The notes beneath the pieces are model-generated. The model was not told the DNA's origin and made no database searches. It worked only from the letters and a program-made list of their open reading frames with translations. 64,000 nucleotides of DNA from Halobacteriales archaeon QS_4_62_28 (GTDB lineage: Archaea > Halobacteriota > Halobacteria > Halobacteriales > Haloarculaceae), in NCBI GenBank assembly GCA_003021685.1, contig PXRO01000035.1, forward strand, positions 1-64,000, given 5' to 3'. Positions 9,308 to 18,067 of the stretch are shown here, one piece after another; positions within the stretch are counted from its first letter, which is position 1, and each line of letters starts with the position of its first letter. The translations under genes and the position numbers were made by a program.

Positions 9308-9709
9308 TCACCCCGTCAGCAGCCGTTCGATACGCCCGAGCGCTCGCTGACACACCGGCGCGTACCCGGCGGCGAGGAGCGGCATTTCGAACACCGCCCG
9401 GCAACCGTTTTCGTCACCATCGACGCGATGCCCAGTCGCCGGCATCTCTGCGACGCGCCAGGTCCAGCGATAGTCCGCACAGGACGCGATCTCGAAGGGG
9501 ACCCGGATGCCGACTGGGGTCTTCACTCGCCCCGTCGTCCCCGTCTCGACGTACCGGTCGCTGCTCTCGACGGCACTGACCGAGGGTCCCCACGCGGGCC
9601 ATTGCTTGGTGTCGACCAGCAGGTCCCAGGCGTCGTCTCGCGGGGCCCGAATCGACCGATTCACGCAGAGTCGTCGGCCGTCGGGCGTCCGTTCGATGGC
9701 CACAGGCAC
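9308..9709 (-). CDS. SRPBCC (START-like) family protein
   Basis: 133 residues. The pattern NRSIRAPRDDAWDLLVDTKQW, followed by a conserved W-GPSV stretch and a C-terminal amphipathic helix (QRALGRIERLL), is typical of SRPBCC/polyketide-cyclase-like domains, which form a hydrophobic ligand cavity. The ligand is unknown. It is divergent from the ABC operon; a minus-strand TATA-like TTTATTACC at 9730-9738 is 22-30 bases upstream. The gene reads convergently with the zinc-finger gene, with repeat copy D between them. Confidence 0.8.
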   Translation of the reverse strand: MPVAIERTPDGRRLCVNRSIRAPRDDAWDLLVDTKQWPAWGPSVSAVESSDRYVETGTTGRVKTPVGIRVPFEIASCADYRWTWRVAEMPATGHRVDGDENGCRAVFEMPLLAAGYAPVCQRALGRIERLLTG

Positions 9710-9781
9710 ACGTGACGTTCGTTTTCATTGGTAATAAACGGGAGCCAAATATAGGTTAGTCCGGTCACAAGCGGAGAGCAG

Positions 9782-10678
9782 ATGATCGACGCGCGGGACC
9801 TTCGAAAGGAGTACGGCGACTTCGTGGCCGTCGAGGGGAGTACGTTCTCGGTCGACCAGGGGGAAGTGTTCGGCGTCATCGGTCCGAACGGTGCTGGCAA
9901 GACGACGACCCTGAAGATGCTCTCGGGGTTGCTCGAACCGACAGGGGGCGAGGTCAGCGTCGCCGGGTACGACGTGACCGACACCGAGATGCGCCAGCAA
10001 CTGGGGTTCCTGCCCGAAGCGTCCCCGCTGTACGAGGAGATGACGCCGAAATCGTATCTCCGCTTTTTCGCAGACCTGTACGACGTGCCCGAATCGGTCG
10101 CGACAGAGCGCATGCACGACACGCTCGACGAACTCGAACTGGAACACCGCGACCGCAAACTGGGAGACATGTCGAAGGGGATGAAACGGAAGGTCGCAAT
10201 CGCTCGCTCGCTGATCAACGACCCCGACGTGTTGCTCTACGACGAACCAGCGAGCGGTCTCGATCCGCTGACGACGAACTACGTCATCGAGTTTACCCAG
10301 CAACTCGCCGAAGAGGGCAAGACCATCGTCTTTTCGGCACACAACCTCTATCACGTCGAGACGATCTGTGACCGGGTCGCGATCATGAACGAGGGACGAA
10401 TCGTCGCCCGCGGTGACCTCGACGAACTCCAGGACGAATACGGCCAGCGCGAGTACCACGTCTACACGACAGTCGAAGTACCCGACGCCGTCCAGGAGAA
10501 CGGCCACTGGCGGCGGGTCGTCGACAGCATGGACGGCGTCGACTCGGTCCGGGAAGCGGCGACGGAACGCGGCGGGGGTGTCCTCGACATCAGGACCGAG
10601 GAGTCCAGTCTCGAAGAGGTGTTTCTCAACGTGGCCGAAAGCGAGACGCCGGGCACCCGCTATGTCGAGGATGCCTGA
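9782..10678 (+). CDS. ABC transporter ATP-binding protein (ABC-2 / NatA type)
   Basis: 298 residues. Walker A GPNGAGKT lies at 34-41, the signature is the variant MSKGMKRK near 130, and Walker B LLYDEPASGLDP is near 152-163, followed by the switch His (FSAHN). A C-terminal extension of about 80 residues is usual for exporters of the NatA/DrrA type. First gene of a three-gene operon: its TGA overlaps the next ATG by one base. It probably powers export by the two downstream permeases; the substrate is unknown. A TATA-like AAATATAGG at 9747-9755 precedes it. Confidence 0.93.
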   Translation: MIDARDLRKEYGDFVAVEGSTFSVDQGEVFGVIGPNGAGKTTTLKMLSGLLEPTGGEVSVAGYDVTDTEMRQQLGFLPEASPLYEEMTPKSYLRFFADLYDVPESVATERMHDTLDELELEHRDRKLGDMSKGMKRKVAIARSLINDPDVLLYDEPASGLDPLTTNYVIEFTQQLAEEGKTIVFSAHNLYHVETICDRVAIMNEGRIVARGDLDELQDEYGQREYHVYTTVEVPDAVQENGHWRRVVDSMDGVDSVREAATERGGGVLDIRTEESSLEEVFLNVAESETPGTRYVEDA

Positions 10679-12519
10679 TGAATCTGCGCAAACTGCTCCG
10701 TATCGCTCGATGGGAAGTGACGAAAAACGCCGGCGGTGTCGACAAGCGAACGATTGCGATCATGGGTCTCGCTGTCGTCGCGATGGTCGCAGTTGCCGCT
10801 GTCGCGGTCGCGGGCGGTGCGTCGGGACTCGATAGCGGCCTGTACAGGGTCGGCATCGAGGAGTCCAGTCCGTACTACGCGCCCGCGGCGGATGATCCGG
10901 CGTTTCTCGTTCGGGAACCGAGCACGCTGGCAGTCGCGCGCGGGAACCAGGAACTGCGCTTCGAGGGCACGGAACTCAGGAATCGCCCTGTCACCCAAAA
11001 GGAGAAAGCTGCACTCGGCGAGTTTCGGAGCAGTGTCGACAGCTACAACAGCAGGCAGATGGCCAGCGAGGACAACCAGACTGCGGCCTATCCAGTGGCG
11101 GTCTCGCTCGTCTATCTCGAACAGCGCGGTGTGACTGATACCGTCCAGACCAGCGATAGGCAATCGAGTAGCGACGGATCGAGCGGGAGCGCCAGCGGCG
11201 ACGGTAGCACGGATGGATCGGGCAGTAACGGTAGTGATAGAACAGGCGGATCGACCGGCGCGACACCGACCGGGAGCGATGGCGGTACGGCTTCCGGTGG
11301 GCTGAGTGGTCTCGGTGCTGGCCTGACCGGCGGAGCAGCCAGCGGCACGCCGTCGGACATCCAGCCACCGTTCCCGTTCGAGTCGCTCGTCCTCGCGTTC
11401 CTGTTTATCGTTCCGATGAACTTCGTCATCCAGGCGTACGGAAGTACGATGCTGTCAGAACGCCTCAACCGCCGTGGTGAACTGTTGCTCGTCTCACCAG
11501 TGAGTCGGTTCGACATCATCGCCGGGAAGACGGTCCCTTATCTCCTCGGAGCGATGGGGGTCATCACGGCAATTACGCTGGGCCTGCGGTTGTCCGGCCT
11601 CACCGCGGGCGGTGGTCCAGTCGCGATACTGGCCGTGATGCCACTCGCCTTGCTCTTCCTATCGGCGACCTTTTGCGGTGCGATGTTCGCCCGGTCGTTC
11701 AAGGAACTCACGTTCGTGACGGTGACTGTCACAGTCTCACTGACCAGTTACGCGTTCGTCCCCGCTATCTTCACCGACGTGACGCCAATCGCTCTGATAT
11801 CGCCACTGACCATCGTCGTGCGCGACCTCCAGGGCCAAGCGATATCGCTGACCGACTTTGCGTTTTCGACGACGCCACCGACGCTGACGGCGCTGGTCCT
11901 GTTCGGTCTCGGGGCCGGTCTCTACCGCGAGGAGGACATGTTCACCCAGCGCGCCCTCCCGCTGAAGATGCTCGACGCGCTCTCTGGCCGGATCAAATCG
12001 AAGTGGAGCGCACTGAAACTGTCGGCACTCCTGTTGCCGTTTGTCTTCGTCGCAGAACTGGCGGCCGTGGCACTGCTGTTTGCGCTCGGGGAAGTCTCGA
12101 TACCACTCGTGCTCGTGGCCGTCGTTGTCATCGAGGAAATCGCCAAGAGCATCCACCTCTACGCTGGTTTCGCGAGTGGCCGATACCGTCGCTCGCTCAG
12201 GGCAGCAGTGGCGGTCGGCGCACTCAGTGGTCTCGGCTTCTTCCTCGCAGAGAAGTTCGTCGCGATCATCCAGTTAGTTCAGTTAGACGATATCAACACT
12301 GGTGAGGCGGCGTTCATCACGGGGACCCCGCCCGACGGCGTGTCGCCCCTGCTTGTGACGCTGCTGTTACTCGCACCGCTTGCCTTGCACGCGGTGACGG
12401 CCATGGTGTCCTCGCTCGGTGCACGCCGGAATCGACGGTCGTACGCCGTTGCAGTGTTGCTTGCGATGGGCATTCATTTCGCGTACAACTACACGGTGGT
12501 GGTCACTCTTGTCCAGTGA
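10678..12519 (+). CDS. ABC-2 type permease fused to a PrsW-like intramembrane protease domain
   Basis: 613 residues. Residues 1-430 form an ABC-2 permease half: an N-terminal helix near 22-42, an outside domain with a Ser/Gly linker (about 160-220), then a six-helix block. Residues 440-613 form a second membrane domain with the PrsW/CPBP-type signature: EEIAK (Glu486, Glu487, Lys490), FFLAE (Glu525) and a late His600 in MGIHFAYN. These match the proposed active-site residues of glutamic-type intramembrane proteases. The fusion suggests a transporter that also cleaves, or once cleaved, membrane peptides. It lies in an operon with the ATPase (1-base overlap) and a second permease. Confidence 0.85.
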   Translation: MNLRKLLRIARWEVTKNAGGVDKRTIAIMGLAVVAMVAVAAVAVAGGASGLDSGLYRVGIEESSPYYAPAADDPAFLVREPSTLAVARGNQELRFEGTELRNRPVTQKEKAALGEFRSSVDSYNSRQMASEDNQTAAYPVAVSLVYLEQRGVTDTVQTSDRQSSSDGSSGSASGDGSTDGSGSNGSDRTGGSTGATPTGSDGGTASGGLSGLGAGLTGGAASGTPSDIQPPFPFESLVLAFLFIVPMNFVIQAYGSTMLSERLNRRGELLLVSPVSRFDIIAGKTVPYLLGAMGVITAITLGLRLSGLTAGGGPVAILAVMPLALLFLSATFCGAMFARSFKELTFVTVTVTVSLTSYAFVPAIFTDVTPIALISPLTIVVRDLQGQAISLTDFAFSTTPPTLTALVLFGLGAGLYREEDMFTQRALPLKMLDALSGRIKSKWSALKLSALLLPFVFVAELAAVALLFALGEVSIPLVLVAVVVIEEIAKSIHLYAGFASGRYRRSLRAAVAVGALSGLGFFLAEKFVAIIQLVQLDDINTGEAAFITGTPPDGVSPLLVTLLLLAPLALHAVTAMVSSLGARRNRRSYAVAVLLAMGIHFAYNYTVVVTLVQ

Positions 12520-13591
12520 TCGCTCCCGGGACCCGCGATTCGTGATCGCTCGCCGCGACCTCTCATCGTTGAGCCGCGAGAAGACCATCGTGCTCGCGCT
12601 GGTGATCCAGTTGTTCGTCGCCGCGTTCTCGTCGTTTCTCGTCGTCGGTCTCACGTCGCTGTACGATCCCAGTTCGGTCGAGTCGGACGGTATCGCCATC
12701 GGCGTCACTGGCGATGCCTCGCAGGCACTGTTCGAGGCAGTCGCCGAAACCGAGGGCGTCCGGCCTGTGGCATTCGACTCTCCGTCGGACGCTCGACGGG
12801 CCTTCGACGCGGGCCGGGTCAACGCGGTCCTCACCGGCCAGTACGCGGCCACACCGAACGGAGACGGCAAGATACTTCAGGTGACAGCGACAGCGCCCGA
12901 GGGAAGTATCCGGACCACGCTCGTCGTCGTCCAGCTCCGGACAGTGCTCAAGACCCTGGAGCGCAACGAGCGATTCGAGCGGGCGAACTCCCTGGAGCGC
13001 GTCCCGCTCACACTGCCACCCGAGGCAGATGCGAGTCCCTACTTTAGCTTCACGTACACGGTGTTGATCCCACTGCTCCTGTTTTTGCCACCGTTCATCA
13101 GTGGCTCCGTCGCAGTCGACACGGTGACCGAGGAGATAGAACGCGGCACTCTGGAACTGCTCCGGGTCGCCCCGGTGAGTTTGCTTGACATCGTCGATGG
13201 GAAGTCACTCGCAATGGTCGCACTCGCACCCGCACAGGCGGCGCTTTGGCTACTTCTACTTTCGCTAAACGGGATTTCCGTCGCCAATCCACTCGCCTTG
13301 CTGGTCTTCGTCAGCGCAATGGCCGCCATCGTCGTCGTCTTCGGCGTCGTCCTCGGTCTCCAGATGGGACGGCGACGGCCCGCACAGTTGCTCTACTCGG
13401 TGCTCACTCTCGTCGTGTTCGGTGCGGCGATTCTCCTGCCCGAGCATCCGGCGACGACGACAGCGAAACTCGCCGTCGATAGCCCGACGCTACTGACCTA
13501 CGGCCACGTCGGTGGCTACGTCGCACTTGCCGTGGCGCTGTTCGCCATCACGCGCCGGTACGTCGACCGGATCGAGCCCGAATCGCTGTGA
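12509..13591 (+). CDS. ABC-2 type permease
   Basis: About 360 residues from a TTG at 12509 that overlaps the previous gene by 11 bases; GTG 12542 (VIARRDLSSLSREK) is an equally possible start. Residues near 25-45 form the first helix, followed by an extracytoplasmic region of about 150 residues and then a block of six helices from about 180. GTLELLRVAPVS is the coupling region typical of the NatB/YhaP group. It is the last gene of the operon and the likely partner of the PrsW-fused permease. Confidence 0.88.
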   Translation: MSSDRSRDPRFVIARRDLSSLSREKTIVLALVIQLFVAAFSSFLVVGLTSLYDPSSVESDGIAIGVTGDASQALFEAVAETEGVRPVAFDSPSDARRAFDAGRVNAVLTGQYAATPNGDGKILQVTATAPEGSIRTTLVVVQLRTVLKTLERNERFERANSLERVPLTLPPEADASPYFSFTYTVLIPLLLFLPPFISGSVAVDTVTEEIERGTLELLRVAPVSLLDIVDGKSLAMVALAPAQAALWLLLLSLNGISVANPLALLVFVSAMAAIVVVFGVVLGLQMGRRRPAQLLYSVLTLVVFGAAILLPEHPATTTAKLAVDSPTLLTYGHVGGYVALAVALFAITRRYVDRIEPESL

Positions 13592-13616
13592 CGCTTCGAG
13601 CGTCGCCGATTCACGG

Positions 13617-13661
13617 CCCGGGGGTCGCGACAGTGTGAAACAGTTATAGCCGGCAGTATCA
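13617..13661 (+). repeat. Partial dispersed element ending in the stop codon of the next gene
   Basis: ATAGCCGGCAGTATCAGCAG (13647-13666) carries the common end module CCGGCAGTATCA. Its TCA (13659-13661) is the stop codon of the minus-strand secreted-protein gene. The hairpin core seen in other copies is missing or degenerate. Confidence 0.5.
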
Positions 13662-14696
13662 GCAGATCCCCTGGTTCCCTGACGTGATAACGACTGGTCT
13701 GTCCAGTGGCACTGAAATCACGTCGGGATCGGTGTTACTGCCCGAAAGCACCTGCCACTCGGTGACTTGGCCAGACCCCAGCGGCTCCCGCTCGGCCGCC
13801 TCGTTGAACGCGGGTTGAACGACGAGACGGAAGTTCCGGCCCAGTCCACGGAACGCGCCACCATCATTTCGTCCCCCGGCCCCCCAGGCCCAGCTCAGCA
13901 CACTCTGTGTCCGGTCGATCCTGAAGATGTCGTCGCTCCCCTCGTAACTGTCGTCGAGAACGGCCCATTCACCATCCGGCGGCAGGCCGGCGATTCCGAA
14001 CGTGGCAGCACCACCGTCCTCGTCCTCGCCACCGCCGTGGATGATGACCAGACTCAGGCCTCCGGGGCCTTCATAGAGGAACAGACGACTCACGCCGGGT
14101 CGTTCGAGATTCGTCGGCGTGTTCGACCGACGGGGGTTCTCTGCGTCGAGGTCGGGTTTATAGCCGTAGAACTCCTCGACGGTCTGGTCCTTGTAGCTCA
14201 GCGGTGTGATCTCGGCACATTTCTCACGCTTGGGCTTTCCACCGGGCAGTTCGTCGATGTCGACCCGCTGGCCATTGATGAATACCGTGGCGATATCTGC
14301 GCCGGCCGTTATTTCGAACGTCGTGATACGACCCGAGTAGAAGTAATTGTCTCTTCCTTGTCCAGCGACCACCCCCTCGACTGCGTTACGCTTGACTGTC
14401 TCGTTTTCGCCCGCCTCGTCCCCGGCTTTCAGTTTGCCGTTGACTGCCAGACGGTACTTGACACTGCCTGAACCGTCTCCGACGTTTCTGATTAGTATCT
14501 CGTTCGCGTTCTCGTGCGAGTGAACGCCGGTGTCGGGAGTGAGTATCGGGTTGATCGTCGAGACGCCGCTCTGTGTCGAGTGCCCGCTTGCGACGCCACT
14601 GAACCCGCCCAGGGCGATGCTGGACGCACCGATCATCTGTAGTATACGACGCCGGCCGATTCGTGAAGGGGATGTGTTCTCCTGCCGATTGTCCAT
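13659..14696 (-). CDS. Tat-exported protein of unknown function
   Basis: 345 residues. The N-terminus has a twin-arginine leader (IGRRRILQMIGASSIALGG, residues about 13-31) ending near AGHST, with no lipobox Cys, so a soluble exported protein is expected. The mature part is beta-rich with many Gly and Asn. It contains FSGVA, YFYSGRITTFEITAGADI (about 118-135) and a segment LSWAWGAGGRNDGG. No family was recognised. It is a single gene, convergent with the ABC operon. Confidence 0.72.
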   Translation of the reverse strand: MDNRQENTSPSRIGRRRILQMIGASSIALGGFSGVASGHSTQSGVSTINPILTPDTGVHSHENANEILIRNVGDGSGSVKYRLAVNGKLKAGDEAGENETVKRNAVEGVVAGQGRDNYFYSGRITTFEITAGADIATVFINGQRVDIDELPGGKPKREKCAEITPLSYKDQTVEEFYGYKPDLDAENPRRSNTPTNLERPGVSRLFLYEGPGGLSLVIIHGGGEDEDGGAATFGIAGLPPDGEWAVLDDSYEGSDDIFRIDRTQSVLSWAWGAGGRNDGGAFRGLGRNFRLVVQPAFNEAAEREPLGSGQVTEWQVLSGSNTDPDVISVPLDRPVVITSGNQGIC

Positions 14697-15073
14697 TGTT
14701 GATCTATCGACACGAAGCCGATAGCTAACCGTTACTGGTCGGTGGAAATAGCGGTTTCTACAATATAGTTACCATTCCTTACATCTCCGGATACGCATAG
14801 ACAGTGACTCCTCCATAGTGCGATGTGATTATATACTTCTGGTCACGTCGAGACCCAAATATCAGACAGGAAATGGATACATAGTGTTGTCAAGGCCATC
14901 CAGAAATTGATATAATACTAACCGCTGGTTTCCGGTCACTGCCGTCGAAACACCCTGATGACTACTGTCAGTCACTTCGGGCGCGTTGCCAGACGGGGTA
15001 TAGTAGTATTTTCGACTGGCACCCAAAACTTCCCTGGCGACAGTCACTATTGTGCCCGTCCCATAGCACGGTC
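14697..15073. other. Noncoding interval of 377 bases
   Basis: No convincing gene: the only open frame here (14862-15047, minus strand) has no motif or family likeness. The stretch is AT-richer than its neighbours. It contains GACAGTCACTAT at 15039-15050, a motif repeated before the paralogous gene at 16642. The promoters of the two divergent flanking genes must lie here. Confidence 0.6.
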
Positions 15074-15760
15074 ATGCGTCGCCTCCTCTCGATGCAGTGG
15101 CGGAACGTGCTGTTCTCTCACTGGCCCGTTCCGGTCCAGCGAGTGGCAGAGTCACTGCCGCCGGGGATGACCGTCGACACCTGCGACGGGTCGGCCTGGC
15201 TCGGCGTGGTCCCGTTCCGGATGGAGGACATTCGCCCCCGTGGCGCACCGATTGGCCGCCGATTTCACGAACTCAATCTCCGGACCTACGTCACAGTCGA
15301 CGGCACGCCCGGCGTCTACTTCTACAACCTCGATGCCGACGACCGCCTCGGCGTCTCGATTGCACGGCGCTTCTTTCGACTCCCCTACTACCGGGCGCAG
15401 ATGACGGTCCAGCGCGACGGTTCACGGACACGCTTCCAGAGCGTTCGGACGCACGACGGCGTCCCTAATGTACAGTTCAGGGCCACCTACGAACCGACCG
15501 GACTCTCCGAAACTCCCCGGCCCGGATCGATAGCGGAGTTTCTCACCGAACGGTATCGGTTCTACGTCGCCAGTGACGACGACCGGATTTATTTTGCCGA
15601 TATCGACCACGACCCGTGGGTCCTCCAGCCAGCCACCGTCGAGTTCGAGCGCAACGACCTCTTCGTGGCTAATGGGTTCGACCAGCCCGATTCGGAGCGA
15701 CTGGTCCACTTCAGTCCCGGCGTGGACGTGACTGCCGGCCGCCTGCATCGGCACAGATAG
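15074..15760 (+). CDS. YqjF-like protein (DUF2071), paralogue 1
   Basis: 228 residues from ATG 15074 (MRRLLSMQWRNVLFSHWPV). The family pattern is clear: N-terminal W-x5-FSHWPVP, WLGVVPF near 50, ELNLRTYV near 75, GVYFYNLDAD, then a C-terminal PWVLQPA and VHFSPGVDV. The family is soluble and of unknown biochemical function. It is about 40% alike by eye to the gene at 16642 and is separated from it by a divergent regulator pair. A shared ACAGTCACTAT motif lies 23 bases upstream. Confidence 0.88.
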   Translation: MRRLLSMQWRNVLFSHWPVPVQRVAESLPPGMTVDTCDGSAWLGVVPFRMEDIRPRGAPIGRRFHELNLRTYVTVDGTPGVYFYNLDADDRLGVSIARRFFRLPYYRAQMTVQRDGSRTRFQSVRTHDGVPNVQFRATYEPTGLSETPRPGSIAEFLTERYRFYVASDDDRIYFADIDHDPWVLQPATVEFERNDLFVANGFDQPDSERLVHFSPGVDVTAGRLHRHR

Positions 15761-15818
15761 CGGGTCGGTTCACTCCCAGCGGAACTCTCACTCGCACATG
15801 GCCCCCAGAGAATAGGTT

Positions 15819-16214
15819 TCATACGTCTTCCTCCCGGTCGTCGTCCTCACACTCAGTCTTTTCGAGTCGGTCGATGCTGGCATTGAGCAAGCGCTCGGCG
15901 ACCATTCCGAGGCCGTTCCCGCCGCCTGTCGTCCAGATAGCCGTGTCTTCGGACCCGCCGTGGGGAGTTTTGCGGTGGGCACTCACGAGCATACCGTTGC
16001 GATCCACGATGAGGATCTGGCCGAGCGTCCACGCCTCGTCGGGTTCTCCGGGCGTCCACAGCCACTCGATCCACGATTCGAACCGCTGCACGTCGGACAC
16101 CGTAGCGTCGATCCGCTCGGAAATCTCTTCCGAGACTGTCCCGACGTAGATTGAGAGGCCCCGGCCGCTCACAGCTGCCAGCCGGTCGAGGGTATCCTCG
16201 ACGAGTACCGACAT
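15819..16214 (-). CDS. Haloarchaeal conserved protein of unknown function
   Basis: 131 residues from ATG 16214 (MSVLVEDTLDRLAAVSG). The frame extends upstream, but the extra residues lie antisense to the neighbouring winged-helix gene. An alpha/beta fold is likely: LSIYVGTVSEE, then FESWIEWLW, QILIVDRNGMLVSAHRK, and an acidic tail. It may be a sensor domain of a transcription regulator, but no family is named with confidence. Its start codon is one base away from the divergent gene's GTG. Confidence 0.62.
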   Translation of the reverse strand: MSVLVEDTLDRLAAVSGRGLSIYVGTVSEEISERIDATVSDVQRFESWIEWLWTPGEPDEAWTLGQILIVDRNGMLVSAHRKTPHGGSEDTAIWTTGGGNGLGMVAERLLNASIDRLEKTECEDDDREEDV

Positions 16215-16215
16215 C

Positions 16216-16476
16216 GTGGTCGCTGCACTAGCAAACCATCGGCGGCGAGCAACCCTCGCCTTCCTCTGGCAGACCCAGTCCGGCATGGCGACTGTCGAGG
16301 AACTCGCGTCAGCCATCGTAGAACACGAAGACGAGCAATCCAGTATCCCGCTACATATTGATCGACAGAAGGTTATGATGTCGCTTCATCACGTGCACCT
16401 CCCGAAGTTGGCAGACGCCAATCTGATTACATACGACCCGAATCGAGGCCGGGTTAGCGACCAGTCTGACGACTAG
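16216..16476 (+). CDS. Winged-helix regulator-like protein (DUF7344 type)
   Basis: 86 residues from GTG 16216. LANHRRRATLAFLWQ is the first helix of the haloarchaeal DUF7344 winged helix. A recognition region (KVMMSLHHVHLPKLADANLI) and a wing (TYDPNRGRV) follow. It probably binds DNA and is small enough to be a stand-alone repressor. It sits between the two DUF2071 paralogues, divergent from the gene at 15819-16214, and the long hairpin at 16541-16640 is close to its 3' end. Control of these neighbours is a reasonable guess, not shown. Confidence 0.72.
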   Translation: MVAALANHRRRATLAFLWQTQSGMATVEELASAIVEHEDEQSSIPLHIDRQKVMMSLHHVHLPKLADANLITYDPNRGRVSDQSDD

Positions 16477-16540
16477 GTTGTAGACCTACATGCGACCATC
16501 GAAGATGGGTGAGAGTGGCATCGACAAACAGTTACACCAA

Positions 16541-16640
16541 CCACTCTGATAGTGACTGTTGTAACTGATTACCGGGTCGGTCGCACGCAGTCGTGCGATC
16601 AATCCCGTAAAGACTTACAACAGTCACTATGAGAGAGTGG
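16541..16640. repeat. 100-base inverted repeat abutting the start codon of the second DUF2071 gene
   Basis: Arms ATAGTGACTGTTGTAA (16549-16564) and TTACAACAGTCACTAT (16615-16630) are perfect inverted repeats. They extend outward with CCACTCT (16541-16547) and AGAGTGG (16634-16640). Inside is a further stem GTCGCACG / CGTGCGAT. The right arm ends one base before ATG 16642. Confidence 0.85.
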
Positions 16641-16641
16641 T

Positions 16642-17334
16642 ATGTTCGCTTCGGTACGACCACTTTCGGTCACGCTGTCGGACGTGTGTTTCTGTCACTG
16701 GCCGGTGTCCCCCTCGGCGGTAGATGCAGTCTTGCCGGACTGGCTCACCCCCGATACCGAGGACAGCTCGGCGTGGGTGTCGGCACTCGCACTGACGATG
16801 GACCGCTTCGACGCCTTCGGCCTGCCGGTTCGTGAGGGGATCGAGGGCCTCAACCTTCGGACCTATGTACAGACGCGCGACAGCACTCGCGGGGTCTATT
16901 TCCTCTCGCTCGATATCACGGATCAACTGGCCGCCGAGACGGCGAGTACCCTGTTCAGACTCCCCTATCACTACGCGCGGATCAGGCGCTTGCGCCAGGA
17001 CGGCCGAACGGAGATTACCGCACGGCGACGGGACGGGTCGGGTGCCCGACTGACAGTCACCGTCGAGCCGTCTGGCGAACCCACCACGACCGCACCCGAT
17101 ACGCTCGCCTCGTTCCTGATCGAACGCGACCGATATTTTACAACAGGGCCACTCGGGACGCGTCTCGTCGGATCGGTGGGCCACGAACCCTGGCCGGTCC
17201 AGCCGGCATCGGCCACCGTCACGGAGAACACGCTGTGCTCGGCCGCCAGCGTCCCGTCGACCGAAGGCGAGCCACTGGTCCATTACAGCCCCGGCATCGA
17301 GATGGGAGTCGGCCCGCTCGAACCACTGTCGTAA
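16642..17334 (+). CDS. YqjF-like protein (DUF2071), paralogue 2
   Basis: 230 residues. It shares the motifs of the gene at 15074: VCFCHWPVSP near 17-26, ALTMDRF, LNLRTYVQTRD, GVYFLSLDI, EPWPVQPA and VHYSPGIEM near the C-terminus. Soluble, function unknown; the family is often induced by stress in bacteria, but that says little here. The ATG follows directly after a 100-base inverted repeat whose inner arm contains ACAGTCACTAT, as upstream of the first paralogue. A duplication with conserved control is likely. Confidence 0.88.
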   Translation: MFASVRPLSVTLSDVCFCHWPVSPSAVDAVLPDWLTPDTEDSSAWVSALALTMDRFDAFGLPVREGIEGLNLRTYVQTRDSTRGVYFLSLDITDQLAAETASTLFRLPYHYARIRRLRQDGRTEITARRRDGSGARLTVTVEPSGEPTTTAPDTLASFLIERDRYFTTGPLGTRLVGSVGHEPWPVQPASATVTENTLCSAASVPSTEGEPLVHYSPGIEMGVGPLEPLS

Positions 17335-17378
17335 CACGTTGGCCAACAATTATACCCCTATGATACATTGGAATTAAC

Positions 17379-17996
17379 ATGGTCGAATACGAGCGATTGA
17401 GTGTGTGGACCGGGGTCGGGGTCCCCGTCTGGACACTCGCGACGATGTTGCTGGCCACGATTCTCTCGCCGTCGTTCTCCTGGACGGCGAACGACCTCTC
17501 GAATCTGGGGGCCAGCACTGACGTGGCGACGCCGCTGACGATTGCACTGTTCAACGGTGGGCTGATTTCGGGGGGTCTCGTCGGCGTGGCCTTCGCAGGT
17601 GCGCTCTGGATCGGCAGCCAGCATCCGGTGGAACGACTCGGAGCGATGCCGTTCGCGCTGACCGTGCTCACGATGGCCGGTGTCGGCGTCTTCCCGCAGT
17701 TCCACCCGCTTCACTTCCCGGTCGCAGTCGGCTTCTTCCTGCTCATCTCGGTCACGCTCTGGGTCTACGGCGCGGGGAACCTGCTCGCTGGCGCGCGAGC
17801 GCGGGGCGGGGCCACCATTGCCCTCGGTGTCCTCAATCTGGGCGTCTGGGTCGCCTGGGTGCAGATCGAGTGGCTCTCACAGCCCGGCCTGGCGATCCCC
17901 GAAGTCATCGGCGCGTTCATCTTCGCCGCGTGGACGGCCGCGACTGCACGCTGGCATCTCTCCGGAGCGCGGTCGCTCCGCCGTCCCAACAGATAG
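17379..17996 (+). CDS. DUF998 family integral membrane protein
   Basis: 205 residues with six hydrophobic segments (about 10-30, 50-73, 86-104, 112-136, 141-160, 166-185). NDLSNLGAS near 38-46 and FPQFHPLHFPVA near 107-118 are the usual DUF998 landmarks. Function unknown. The TAG stop (17994-17996) lies in the sequence ATAGTACTGCCGG, the start of repeat copy E. A TATA-like AATTATACC at 17348-17356 lies about 25-30 bases before the start. Confidence 0.88.
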   Translation: MVEYERLSVWTGVGVPVWTLATMLLATILSPSFSWTANDLSNLGASTDVATPLTIALFNGGLISGGLVGVAFAGALWIGSQHPVERLGAMPFALTVLTMAGVGVFPQFHPLHFPVAVGFFLLISVTLWVYGAGNLLAGARARGGATIALGVLNLGVWVAWVQIEWLSQPGLAIPEVIGAFIFAAWTAATARWHLSGARSLRRPNR

Positions 17997-18050
17997 TACT
18001 GCCGGACGTACGTTCGTGGAAGATTTCGTCACCCCTGGGTGTCGACTATC
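17994..18050 (-). repeat. Dispersed palindromic element copy E
   Basis: It starts in the stop codon of the DUF998 gene (TAGTACTGCCGGACGTACG) and has a hairpin TCGTCACCC-CT-GGGTGTCGA at 18026-18045 with one mismatch. Read on the minus strand it aligns with copies A and C: hairpin, then GACGAAATCTTCCACGAACG, then the end module CCGGCAGTACT. Confidence 0.65.
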
Positions 18051-18067
18051 GCCACGCAGTTACGGCC

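Noticed and set aside
14862-15047. Small frame (61 codons) on the minus strand
   Set aside because: AT-rich spacer with no promoter, motif or family likeness.
17341-17378. CCAACAATTATACC and TGATACATT as another copy of the dispersed repeat
   Set aside because: The likeness is short and the site is also the TATA region of the DUF998 gene; chance or promoter sequence is likelier.
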